The notes beneath the pieces are model-generated. The model was not told the DNA's origin. It saw only the letters and a list, made by a program, of their open reading frames with translations, and did no database searches. 20,766 nucleotides of DNA, from contig JAGKWY010000078.1 in assembly GCA_021151625.1 (NCBI GenBank), positions 1 to 20,766 on the forward strand, given 5' to 3'. Shown here one piece after another: positions 1 through 7,712 of the stretch (position 1 is its first letter; each line of letters begins with the position of its first letter). Source of the DNA: Gammaproteobacteria bacterium (lineage in GTDB: Bacteria; Pseudomonadota; Gammaproteobacteria; Pseudomonadales; Cellvibrionaceae). The translations under genes were made by a program, and so were the position numbers.

Positions 1-36
1 GACTCCAATTCGTTAACAAGGAGAATGGAGCGCGCC

Positions 37-3000
37 TTAGCGCGCCCACTCCTGCCGGTAGATCACAGAATCCAGCGCAGGGATTTCCTGCAACATGGCG
101 CGCGTACCGCTGGTGTTGAGCACATTGGTCAACTTCTCAATGTTGCAGCGATAGGCGGTTTTCTCGGCATCAGACATGTTGAAAGGCACTTCACGAGTCT
201 TGTCCTTGTCGATCAGGAAGAGCGAACTCACGCCGCTACTGAAGCTGACAAACTGGGTTGCCAGACAGGTTTTGGCTTGTTTGGAGAGATCAGGTTGTTC
301 AACCAGCAAACGCGCCAGATCTTTCGCACCATTGAAAGTAATCTCAGGCTTGTAAATCACACGGTCCGGATCGTTGGTAAATTGCAGCTTCTGGTAGGGA
401 GAGAAGAATGCCGCTGATGCATCAATTGCATTACCTCTCAGGTCAGTAGTGCGAACACGGCCAGCCGCATCGATGTTCTCCATACCACCACCGAGTGGAT
501 TGATAATTTCCAGGTGACAGTTGGAACAAGTGGTTGGCTCGGTGATCTTGTCAGCAATCATGCGCTCAGTGGTTTTTGGATCAGCAAAGAAGGCAGCATG
601 TTTTCTCGCCAGAGCTTCACGATCCAGAGATACACCTGCTGGTGGCTCAGGGATGTCCTGACACATCAGCTTGCGACGAACTGCAACAGCACGGGTAATC
701 AGGTTGGAATCATTGTCACGCGCATAGCGGGACATGAACGCACCAGACACCAAGATACCGCCGCGATCACTGGTGGTCGCTTTCACGAAGCCATCAGCAT
801 CTGCGGTACCTGTGTAAGCCAAACCGTAGTGAGTTGCTAAACGTTGGTTCACGTAGGTGAAGTTGGGGTTGTAAACGGTCGCGAAGGTTGAGGTGGAATC
901 CAGCACCGCCGCCGAGAAGTTTTTACCCAACTCCAATTGCATATCCCCAGCCAGGGTTGCGAAGTTGGCAACGCCCACTTTGCTTTGGGTGGCCAGCTTT
1001 TCGGTACCCAACCAACGGTTGATGAAGTCACCCATCAACAGTTTGGTGTTGGCGGAGTTCATCAGCGCGGCTGCTTGCGTACGAATACCAGCAACGGTAT
1101 TCAGATCACCGCGACCTGCCGCCGCCAACAGACTCGCATCTGGTGTGGTGCCGGTATAGGTGTAGCTCAGATAGGTAGCAATCTCATAACCAGTCAGTTT
1201 GTAGACGCTGCCGCTGGACAACTCACCCAACTCAGAGCGATACAGGAATTGTGGTGATGACAACATCGCAGACAGAGCGACTTTCATACCATCAGCCTCG
1301 GTACGACCGGCAGCCGTTCCTTTGGCCAACGCCAGGTAGTCAGCTTGTTCTGTACTGGTCAGCGGACGGCGGAAGATACGCTGTCCCAGATCGTTCACCA
1401 GCTTGTCTGCACAGCCGGCAGCACCAGGAGTACACGCCAGTACAGCATTCCAGCGGTTAGCTACATCATCAGCAATACGCTCGGCAGTTGATACATACGA
1501 GGAGTAACGTGCGCTATCCACCAGCAACTGGTTGTTATTCAGGAAGGCGCCAGAAATAGCATCATCAGGCAGGCGTGAGATTACATCTTGCTGATAATTC
1601 ACCAGACTACCTACAGAACGTTGGTATTCAGCGCGAGTCAACAAGCGCAGGGTACGTTGGCCAGGTGCAGTGGCAGTACTTGGGCAAGAGAAAGCAGCAA
1701 TGCTGTTATCCGGAATACCATCAGATGGTGCACGCTTGGTAAACAGGAAGGCCTCCAGATCTGCCGCGTTTTGTGCAGTCAAACTGCCGGCTTCACCTTG
1801 CGGCATATACTTGGCGATGTAGTCGCGCAGTGCCAGTTGTTCGCCTTTGGTTTGATAGTAGTAAGCGCGGTTCGGGTTAACCGGGATGGAAAATGAACCA
1901 TCGGTAAACTTCTCGGTATCACCATGACAACCATAGCAGCGCTGCTGCCAGAGACTTGAACCGCGTGCTACATCACCAACAAGCGGGCCTGCACTGCTAG
2001 AGCTACGAGAGCTCACACTACCCATTGAGGAACTGGTAGACGAGACCACCGAACTGACCGACGAACCAGCAGAAGAAGTGGAACTCGAGCTGGTGCCGTT
2101 ATCAATAATCAAAGTAATAGGCGCAGTTGCAACCGATGGGATACTGTCGGTATAGCTGAGCACTTTATAGTCATAGCTGCCAGATACACTCAGTGCATCA
2201 AGATGGCTAACGCTGTTAGCAACCAGATTGCCTGCGGTTGCCCAACGACCATCAGCACCCTTGCGACGCACCAGGAAACCAGTTTCGTTGCTGCTGACAT
2301 CTGCCCAGTTCAAGCTCGCACCTGAAGCAACCGCAGTTCCGGTCAAACCAGAAGGAGTAACTGGTGCAGTGGGCAAGCTAATCGCAGGAACATTGGTTGG
2401 GTTGTCACGGTTCAGGAACATTTTGAAGTAAACCGGAACCTTTTCACCGATGGTGCTCAGAGCAGCAATCGCACGCAATGCCTCAACACCCGCGTTCAAC
2501 TCAAAATCAGCAGAGTTGATCACGATCGGCTTGCGAGGAGAGAAGCTCACACTGTTGTTGGCGTGTTTCATTACCACTGCATCAAACACAATAGACTTCA
2601 CTACGCCGTGCAACACCAGATTACCCGTTACGCTTTGCACCTTGATACTGCCCGGAGCCTGAGCATCCAATGCAGCCAAATCCAACTGGGTAGTAAAATG
2701 CAAGCTGGGCAAATAGGCAGCCTCAAACAACAGGTTTTGCATACGCGGATCGCGGATGGTGTTGTTGGTGCTGATACTGGTTAGTGGAATCGTCAGAGTG
2801 GCCTGCCCAGAAGAAGATACAGTTCCTTGCAACTGGGTGAAGGTAAAGTTCTCTGGAGTCTCAACACCAGCAGTGCTTCTTTTCACCGAAGTGAAATAGA
2901 AGTTGGAGTTAGCAGCATCCAGTAACCAGCGTGCAGCATTAACTGGCGATACACTGGACGCAACCGAACTAGCCACACTGCTAGCAACGCTACTCGCCAC

Positions 3001-3405
3001 ACTACTGCTGGAAGCGGTGCCGCCACAGGCGAGGCCATTCAACGTGTAATCAACTGGTGCTGCGCCAGGGTTGGTGGCGATATAACCAAAAGAAACCGTA
3101 CCGCTCGCTGGCAGGTTACCGTTGTAACCCACATTCTTCACACACACTTTTTTGCCGGTCTGGGTGTAGGTACCTTCCCAGAGGCTGGACACAGTTTCGC
3201 TACCGGCAAAGTTCCAGCACAATTCCCAGCTGGTTTTCGCCGCGCCGGTGTTGGTTACTGTCACTTTGTACTGGGCGCCTGAGCCCCAGTTATTTTCAGT
3301 TTGAAGGCCGATGCTACAGGCTCCCTGGGCAATTGCAGCGCTAGAGGCCATCAGACCCAGAGCAATCCCGCTGGAGAGCATCGATACTTGCAGTAATTTT
3401 TTCAT
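37..3405 (-). CDS. cbp2D: Cbp2D-like secreted cellulose-binding multidomain cytochrome
   Basis: Predicted extracellular electron carrier at the cellulose surface, 1122 aa. Domains in order: signal peptide (1 to about 26, AIA cleavage site); CBM2 (29-128, terminal Cys30 and Cys127, surface aromatics W40, W64, Y94); Ser/Val/Ala linker (131-153); YceI-like domain (157-333), a fold that in other proteins binds polyprenyl lipids or quinones; fibronectin type III (345-435); Ser linker (437-474); cytochrome c with CYGCH (490-494) and likely Met534 ligand; then segments resembling DUF1587 (587-600), DUF1595 (677-695), DUF1592 (706-770), DUF1588 (880-925) and DUF1585, with a second haem motif CSNCH (960-964). 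I start at ATG 3405, behind a GAGAG purine run; the in-frame TTG at 3432 would precede the signal peptide and lacks support. It lies directly downstream of the cbp2E-like gene, probably one transcript. The plan matches C. japonicus Cbp2D, linked by published work to oxidative cellulose attack (recalled). The domain calls are firm; the electron acceptor is inference. Confidence 0.9.
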   Translation of the reverse strand: MKKLLQVSMLSSGIALGLMASSAAIAQGACSIGLQTENNWGSGAQYKVTVTNTGAAKTSWELCWNFAGSETVSSLWEGTYTQTGKKVCVKNVGYNGNLPASGTVSFGYIATNPGAAPVDYTLNGLACGGTASSSSVASSVASSVASSVASSVSPVNAARWLLDAANSNFYFTSVKRSTAGVETPENFTFTQLQGTVSSSGQATLTIPLTSISTNNTIRDPRMQNLLFEAAYLPSLHFTTQLDLAALDAQAPGSIKVQSVTGNLVLHGVVKSIVFDAVVMKHANNSVSFSPRKPIVINSADFELNAGVEALRAIAALSTIGEKVPVYFKMFLNRDNPTNVPAISLPTAPVTPSGLTGTAVASGASLNWADVSSNETGFLVRRKGADGRWATAGNLVANSVSHLDALSVSGSYDYKVLSYTDSIPSVATAPITLIIDNGTSSSSTSSAGSSVSSVVSSTSSSMGSVSSRSSSSAGPLVGDVARGSSLWQQRCYGCHGDTEKFTDGSFSIPVNPNRAYYYQTKGEQLALRDYIAKYMPQGEAGSLTAQNAADLEAFLFTKRAPSDGIPDNSIAAFSCPSTATAPGQRTLRLLTRAEYQRSVGSLVNYQQDVISRLPDDAISGAFLNNNQLLVDSARYSSYVSTAERIADDVANRWNAVLACTPGAAGCADKLVNDLGQRIFRRPLTSTEQADYLALAKGTAAGRTEADGMKVALSAMLSSPQFLYRSELGELSSGSVYKLTGYEIATYLSYTYTGTTPDASLLAAAGRGDLNTVAGIRTQAAALMNSANTKLLMGDFINRWLGTEKLATQSKVGVANFATLAGDMQLELGKNFSAAVLDSTSTFATVYNPNFTYVNQRLATHYGLAYTGTADADGFVKATTSDRGGILVSGAFMSRYARDNDSNLITRAVAVRRKLMCQDIPEPPAGVSLDREALARKHAAFFADPKTTERMIADKITEPTTCSNCHLEIINPLGGGMENIDAAGRVRTTDLRGNAIDASAAFFSPYQKLQFTNDPDRVIYKPEITFNGAKDLARLLVEQPDLSKQAKTCLATQFVSFSSGVSSLFLIDKDKTREVPFNMSDAEKTAYRCNIEKLTNVLNTSGTRAMLQEIPALDSVIYRQEWAR
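2947..3009 (-). repeat. 12-bp tandem repeat encoding the first Ser linker of Cbp2D
   Basis: About five copies of a 12-base unit encode Ser-Ser-Val-Ala (residues 133-153). It joins CBM2 to the YceI domain. Repeats of this sort can gain or lose units by slippage and so change linker length. Confidence 0.7.
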
Positions 3406-4316
3406 GATAATTTCTCTCTCTGCTTCATCCAATTAACGGGCGTCATAGACGAGCGCAAAGTCCACAGGGACAGAGGCGTTGATCGAAGCAATTTTACTGT
3501 CACAGTTGCAGTTGGATTGGCTGCTGTTTCAAACAACAAGTCGCGCATACGTTGGTCGCGCAATGCCACACCGGTATTCACGGTATTCAAATCAATAGTC
3601 AGTGTGGCGACACCAGCCGCATTAATATCGCCGCCAATACTGGTGAAGTTGTGAACTTCCAGGTTGTGGGTGTTTTTGGTGGTCGCGAAGTTCAGGTAGG
3701 AATCAGTAGTATTCAGAGTCCAGCCTGCAGCAGCTACCGATGAAGAGGCTACTGAACTGGGTGTTGAGCTACTTGAAGCCACAGAACTGTTGGAACGAGA
3801 TGAGCTACTAGGCACAATCGAACTGCTCGCCACAGAACTGCTTGAGCGAGAAGAGCTGCTCGGTGCCAGAGAGCTGGAAACAGCCGTTGAACTTGAGGTC
3901 ACTGTATTGCCGCAGAGCGCACCAGTGATTACTGGCATCTCCGCTGCTGCTGCGCCCTTAGTACCCTGGAAACCAAAGGTAATACTGGCATTTGGCTGGA
4001 GAGTGCCATTCCAACCCGCGTTTTTTGCGGTGTAAGGATTGGTGCCAGTTAAGGTGGTGTCGTAAGCACTGGTGATGCGGTTATCGCCCGCATATTGCCA
4101 GCTAACACTCCAGTTACTCACCGCCGCTGCGGTGTCGTTGGTTATTTTTATCGTGCCTGTAAATCCATTACTCCATTGGCTAACTGTGTACACACAGGCG
4201 GCGTGGGCATGGATGGAAAGCGTGGATACAGCCAGTGATAACCCAAGCGCCCCCAGAGTGCGCGATAGCACACCCAAAGGACGAGGGTTCTTCGCTGAGG
4301 CTTTAAAGCTACTCAT
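3402..4316 (-). CDS. cbp2E: Cbp2E-like secreted CBM2-YceI protein, YceI domain deleted and frameshifted
   Basis: 304 aa as it now reads. Start ATG 4316, seven bases after GAGGAA; an upstream in-frame start at 4373 would put residues before the signal peptide. Signal peptide ends at about 39 (AHA). CBM2 spans 40-136 with Cys41 and Cys135 and the aromatic triad W48, W72, W102 expected for binding crystalline cellulose. A Ser/Arg-rich linker runs 139-194. YceI begins normally at 198 and follows the Cbp2D YceI as far as LLFETAANPTATVTV (260-274). From residue 275 the sequence becomes unrelated (LLRSTPLSLW...), while the expected YceI C-terminus reads in another frame at 3433-3498. About 75 residues of the domain core are missing. 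The shifted frame ends at TGA 3402-3404, overlapping the cbp2D ATG. The intact homologue in C. japonicus is a CBM2-YceI redox protein needed for good cellulose use (recalled). This copy should still bind cellulose, but its YceI lipid pocket is probably lost. A sequencing or assembly error is not excluded. Confidence 0.8.
   Translation of the reverse strand: MSSFKASAKNPRPLGVLSRTLGALGLSLAVSTLSIHAHAACVYTVSQWSNGFTGTIKITNDTAAAVSNWSVSWQYAGDNRITSAYDTTLTGTNPYTAKNAGWNGTLQPNASITFGFQGTKGAAAAEMPVITGALCGNTVTSSSTAVSSSLAPSSSSRSSSSVASSSIVPSSSSRSNSSVASSSSTPSSVASSSVAAAGWTLNTTDSYLNFATTKNTHNLEVHNFTSIGGDINAAGVATLTIDLNTVNTGVALRDQRMRDLLFETAANPTATVTVKLLRSTPLSLWTLRSSMTPVNWMKQREKLS
3433..3498 (-). pseudogene. Out-of-frame remnant of the YceI C-terminus of cbp2E
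   Basis: Read on the minus strand from 3498, this gives SKIASINASVPVDFALVYDA, then Arg and TAA at 3433-3435. It matches the end of the YceI domain in the neighbouring Cbp2D (LSTIGEKVPVYFKM) and is a natural protein end. It is not in frame with the cbp2E start, so it marks the far side of an internal deletion. Confidence 0.75.
3762..3863 (-). repeat. Two 51-bp imperfect direct repeats in the cbp2E Ser linker
   Basis: Residues 152-168 and 169-185 of the Cbp2E-like protein are two 17-residue units of the form P-SSSSRS-(S/N)-SSVASSS. This is an in-frame duplication in a flexible linker with no effect on the reading frame. Confidence 0.6.
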
Positions 4317-4393
4317 AATGCGTTCCTCGAAGAAAACCGAAAACAATCGGCGGGGATTAACGGTTGTTGCCAAGCCAGTTATTGGTTGTTATT

Positions 4394-4416
4394 GAGTCGA
4401 CCAAACAGCGAGTCGA
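4394..4416. promoter_or_regulatory. Direct repeat GAGTCGA x2 upstream of cbp2E
   Basis: GAGTCGA occurs at 4394-4400 and again at 4410-4416, a 16-base period, about 80-100 bases before the cbp2E start. This could be a regulator site for the cellulose-responsive pair. I found no convincing -35/-10 pair in 4317-4499. Weak evidence. Confidence 0.2.
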
Positions 4417-4471
4417 AACTAGAGCTACATCAACACATCACGGCAATTACTGACGTGCCGCGGTGGTCCAC

Positions 4472-4492
4472 AAAAGCCGGCAAATTGCCGGC
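4472..4492 (-). terminator. Hairpin terminator after the membrane protein gene
   Basis: GCCGGC-AAATT-GCCGGC (4476-4492) followed on the minus strand by TTTT. It starts eight bases past the stop of the 4500-5117 gene and would separate it from the cbp2E transcript. The T tract is short, so termination may be partial. Confidence 0.55.
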
Positions 4493-4499
4493 AAATTCC

Positions 4500-5117
4500 T
4501 TAATCAAATTTGCGTGAAGCGCTTACTGGAAGTTGCTCGGAAATGCGCTCTGACAAGGTTGTCATTTCAGTCTGATTTTTACGCATGCCACGCAGTACCT
4601 CACCCGCCACAATGAAGGCGCACACCAAGAGACCTGAGTAGATAAACATTACGTAGCTGTAATCCACGGTGTAATTCCAGGGACGCGCAATGCCGAGATA
4701 ACAGGCAAACAACCAGGATACTGAGGAAACAGCACCAGTCAGGGCGACCAGGACCTGATCAACTGAAGGCTGCCCAAGCAACCCGCGACTGGATATAACA
4801 CGTGGAAAACTGAAGTAATGCAGAGCAATACCATTGATGGTCAGCACTGAAACCACAGTGAACTTGGCCCAAAGCTTTTCATTCAGCAGATACTGCTGCG
4901 GGTTTTCCAAATAACCCAACAACACCAGCGCCAGGCCGGAAATCCATAACAACACCAGGGCTACAAACATAATGTCTGCCGCTTTGGTTAACTCGCGCAC
5001 AGCAGATTCGGACAAGCGTCCGCCACGGGTTTTGGCCAGGGCCAGGTCTTGGATCAGCAATAAGCCCACAGCAACGCAGGCAGCCAATAAATGTGCATAA
5101 ACAATCAGGGTTTTCAT
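4500..5117 (-). CDS. Multi-pass inner-membrane protein of unknown function
   Basis: 205 aa, mostly hydrophobic, with about five membrane helices (near 2-22, 47-68, 84-103, 121-142, 155-173) and a polar C-terminal tail. I do not recognise the family with certainty. Helix 1 carries His9 (YAHLLAA) and helix 3 carries His100 in a K-L-W-A-K...G-I-A-L-H pattern, recalling small CopD/DUF2269-like membrane proteins whose buried histidines can bind haem or copper. That resemblance is tentative. I chose ATG 5117, preceded by AAGG; a longer reading from 5210 adds 31 hydrophilic residues ahead of helix 1 with no better start signal. It lies just before the cbp2 genes on the same strand, but a hairpin lies in between. 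Confidence 0.75.
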   Translation of the reverse strand: MKTLIVYAHLLAACVAVGLLLIQDLALAKTRGGRLSESAVRELTKAADIMFVALVLLWISGLALVLLGYLENPQQYLLNEKLWAKFTVVSVLTINGIALHYFSFPRVISSRGLLGQPSVDQVLVALTGAVSSVSWLFACYLGIARPWNYTVDYSYVMFIYSGLLVCAFIVAGEVLRGMRKNQTEMTTLSERISEQLPVSASRKFD

Positions 5118-5663
5118 CGTTCGCGCCTTATCGTTGTGATTGTGTTGTTGTAATGAGCTGATTTTCGGGCGCAGAAAAGCCGCCGAAGCATCAACCGCCA
5201 GTTGGCTCACATCGAGTAAATGACATTCAAGTACAGCTGGGTGGCGAAACGGAAAAGAGCAATAAAATCAACTTATTGTCTTTTTTGGTTTTCTCTCGTT
5301 ATCGCACGGTTTGTGGTTTTTTGTGCCACTTATAACACTCGGCACTTTGTTCTTATAACCAAAAATCGTATTTTCCGGTTTGTAAATTATTTTCTTCTTA
5401 TTGTTAATCAGTATCTCATATTGAAAATAATTTTCTAGAGGGTAAACAAAATATTCTTTACTTAAAAATGGTATTTGTTCACAAAAATGCAACTTTGCGC
5501 GCCACAGCACTTGCTATCTGATGCGACAGTTAGGATCTATCCGACAAATACTGACCGTTAACGAGAATAGCTAGCAAGAAGAAGCCTGCACATAGCGCAA
5601 ACAGAAAAGTTATAAAGTGAAATAAAGAAATGCAGGCGAGAAAATTATTTTCTTTAAGTGAGA
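5118..5663. other. Gene-free, AT-rich intergenic region
   Basis: 546 bases between tadA and the membrane protein gene. The part from about 5260 to 5500 is strikingly AT-rich compared with the flanks. It holds short A and T runs, two TATAAC boxes (near 5330 and 5355) and many stop codons on the plus strand. The only sizeable open frame (minus, 5268-5510, 80 aa) has an Asn/Lys/Ile-rich composition set by the AT content and no ribosome site that I can see. GCCTGCA at 5584-5590 and TGCAGGC at 5631-5637 form a weak inverted repeat with a 40-base gap. No RNA gene was recognised. Confidence 0.5.
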
Positions 5664-6194
5664 TTAATTTTCAGATGATTTTTCTTTTCGTTTTTGTGCG
5701 CGACGCTGCGCAAAAAAATTACTGAGTTGATGCTGGCATTGCCCCGCCAAAAGCCCGCGCGAATAATCCACGCGATGATTAAAAAAATCGCTCGTCAATA
5801 ACTGCGCTTTGCTCACCACCGCCCCCGCTTTGGGTTCAGTTGTACCAAACACCAATCGCGCGATGCGTGCATGCACCAATGCACCCACACACATAGTGCA
5901 GGGTTCAAGTGTTACGTAAATGGTGGAATCAATTAAACGATAATTTTTTATTTGGTTCGCCGCCTGGCGTAACGCAATAATTTCTGCGTGCGCGGTTGGA
6001 TCACAACTGCTGATTGGTTGATTAAAACCCTCTCCCAAAATAACGCCGTCTTTTACAATAACAGCGCCCACTGGAACTTCACCCAGTGCCTCGCCTTTTG
6101 CTGCCAATTGCATGGCATATTCCATCCACTGGATATCATCCGTAGAAAATTCTACCGCTGGCTCGCTCACACTTTCTGATTCATTATTAATCAC
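5664..6194 (-). CDS. tadA: tRNA-specific adenosine deaminase TadA
   Basis: Converts A34 of tRNA-Arg(ACG) to inosine in the cytoplasm, so that one tRNA reads several Arg codons. 176 aa, close to the E. coli protein (167). The zinc and catalytic motif DPTAHAEIIALRQ (His and proton-shuttling Glu) and the second zinc motif LEPCTMCVGALVH are both complete. YRLIDSTIYVT and the C-terminal helix ending LSNFFAQRR also match the family. Start is GTG 6194, three bases after the stop of the DUF1653 gene, with GAGAA about six bases ahead inside that gene. A later ATG at codon 24 would cut into the first helix. Last gene of a tight three-gene unit. Confidence 0.95.
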   Translation of the reverse strand: MINNESESVSEPAVEFSTDDIQWMEYAMQLAAKGEALGEVPVGAVIVKDGVILGEGFNQPISSCDPTAHAEIIALRQAANQIKNYRLIDSTIYVTLEPCTMCVGALVHARIARLVFGTTEPKAGAVVSKAQLLTSDFFNHRVDYSRGLLAGQCQHQLSNFFAQRRAQKRKEKSSEN

Positions 6195-6197
6195 GAA

Positions 6198-6476
6198 TTA
6201 TTCTCGCGCAGCACTTTTTTCAGCTACCACTGGTGCTAAATAATTTGCCTGCTCTGCCACTGTTAATTCACGCACAAAGCGAAAGCGAGGAATAGTCTCA
6301 CCCGCCAACTCTACCGTTTCAGTAAACATCTCCAGGGGACGCACCCACCAGGAATAATCGCCATACAGACAGCGATAAAAAACTAATGGCTCACGTGTCT
6401 CACTGTGCGTCGCCACTTGAAATACAAAATAGTCGTTATCTTTGTAGTGACGATACAAACCCGGTTTAAGATTCAT
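6198..6476 (-). CDS. DUF1653 domain protein
   Basis: Small soluble protein, 92 aa, that is almost entirely one DUF1653 domain: it opens with LKPGLYRHYKDNDYFVF and continues through LVFYRCLYGDYSWWVRPLEMF to RFRFV. The family is widespread in bacteria and has no established biochemical role. The ATG follows the CoA-transferase TAA directly (TAAATG), and AGGTG about ten bases ahead lies in the end of that gene, so translation is probably coupled. tadA follows after three bases. Family call firm; function unknown. Confidence 0.88.
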   Translation of the reverse strand: MNLKPGLYRHYKDNDYFVFQVATHSETREPLVFYRCLYGDYSWWVRPLEMFTETVELAGETIPRFRFVRELTVAEQANYLAPVVAEKSAARE

Positions 6477-7688
6477 TTAAATAACACCTGCGGATTTTAA
6501 TTGTTGAATTTTTTCAGGCGATAAATTTAATACCGCCTGCAAAATATCTTGCGTATGGCTACCGACATTTCCACCCGGCCAATCGGTGCGCCCCGGGGTA
6601 TCAGACAGTTTAGGCAGGATTGCTGGAATCTGTAAGGGTTTGCCATTGATCTCCACCTGCTCAAACATACCGCGCGCATTAAAATGCGGGTCAGCAAACA
6701 TATCCCGTACATTATAAATCGGCCCTGCCGGTACGCGCGCGCCTTCCAGCAATTGCAAAATTTCATCAGAATCCTTACTCATGCACCAGGCAGCCAGTGC
6801 ATTATCAATTTCCAATTCATGTTGTACGCGTCCGGCATTATTGGCCATACGCGGGTCACGCGCCATGTCCGGGTGCCCAGCCACTTCCATCAAACGTTGG
6901 AAAATAGAATCGCCGTTACCGCCAATCACCACATATTTACCATTTTTACAGCGATAGGTATTGGTAGGCACTATGCCAGTCACTGTAGTGCCAGAAGGTT
7001 CGCGCACGACACCTGCACCAGAAAATTCCGGAACCACCGCTTCCATTAAATTGAACATGGATTCGTAGAGCGCCACATCCACCAACTGACCTACCCCGTC
7101 AGAGTTTCTTTCACGCTCCAACAACGCCAGCGCGATGCCCAACGCAGCATGAATGCCGGAAATAGTATCGCCAATACTTAAATTAGGGCGCACTGGCGCC
7201 TGATCAGGAAAGCCATTTACATAGCGAAAGCCACTCATACCTTCACACACAGAAGCAAAACCAGGCTTGCTGGCGTAAGGTCCCGTCTGGCCATAACCGG
7301 AAATACGTGCATAAATAATTCCGGGATTGGTCTTTTTAATTTCTTCCGGCCCCAAGCCCCAGGATTCCATAACGCCGGGACGGAAATTTTCAATTACTAC
7401 ATCGGCACTATCAATTAATTGCCGTGCAATTTGCTGCGCTTCCGTTTTTTTTAAATCGAGCGTGATACTTTTTTTGTTGCGCCCAATACTGCGCCACCAA
7501 TGCGATGTACCATTTTCCAACACGCGCCAACCGCGAATGGGGTCACCTTCTGGCGGCTCTATTTTTATTACCTCAGCACCGAAATAACCCAGCATGCAAC
7601 CAGCAAACGGGCCCGCAAGTAGTTGGCCTATTTCGATAACACGAATGCCATCCAAAGGACGGCGGGCTTGCATGAAATCGCTATTCAT
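6477..7688 (-). CDS. Family III CoA-transferase (CaiB/BaiF type)
   Basis: Cytoplasmic enzyme predicted to move CoA from an acyl-CoA donor to a carboxylic acid acceptor. 403 aa, normal for the family. The N-terminal nucleotide-fold signature is clear (PLDGIRVIEIGQLLAGPFAG...GAEVIKIEPPEGDP), followed by SIGRNKKSITLDLK, DVVIENFRPGVM and ISGYGQTGPYA. The catalytic Asp that forms the acyl anhydride is D174 in NLSIGDTISG. The C-terminal part has GNGDSIFQRL and VPAGPIYNVRDMFADPHF. Start ATG 7688 with AAGG eight bases ahead. Substrate cannot be read from sequence: members act on formate/oxalate, carnitine, succinate, mesaconate and others. It abuts the DUF1653 gene; the 105-base foldback repeat lies on its upstream side. 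Confidence 0.9.
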   Translation of the reverse strand: MNSDFMQARRPLDGIRVIEIGQLLAGPFAGCMLGYFGAEVIKIEPPEGDPIRGWRVLENGTSHWWRSIGRNKKSITLDLKKTEAQQIARQLIDSADVVIENFRPGVMESWGLGPEEIKKTNPGIIYARISGYGQTGPYASKPGFASVCEGMSGFRYVNGFPDQAPVRPNLSIGDTISGIHAALGIALALLERERNSDGVGQLVDVALYESMFNLMEAVVPEFSGAGVVREPSGTTVTGIVPTNTYRCKNGKYVVIGGNGDSIFQRLMEVAGHPDMARDPRMANNAGRVQHELEIDNALAAWCMSKDSDEILQLLEGARVPAGPIYNVRDMFADPHFNARGMFEQVEINGKPLQIPAILPKLSDTPGRTDWPGGNVGSHTQDILQAVLNLSPEKIQQLKSAGVI

Positions 7689-7712
7689 TTTTGTACCTTA
7701 TTGTTTGAGACC

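Noticed and set aside
14..30. AAGGAG followed by ATG on the plus strand at the left edge
   Set aside because: The spacing is only two bases and the frame that follows is antisense to the conserved end of cbp2D.
25..3344. Many plus-strand open frames opposite cbp2D, such as 25-417, 514-840 and 3057-3344
   Set aside because: They run antisense to a gene with clear domains, have no recognisable motifs, and follow from low stop-codon frequency in the opposite strand.
3735..3902. Repetitive sequence considered as a CRISPR or satellite array
   Set aside because: The repeats are in-frame serine codons of protein linkers, with no spacers of even length.
5268..5510. 80-residue minus-strand frame in the AT-rich region
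   Set aside because: Composition is Lys/Asn/Ile-rich as expected from AT content; no ribosome site, motif or membrane pattern.
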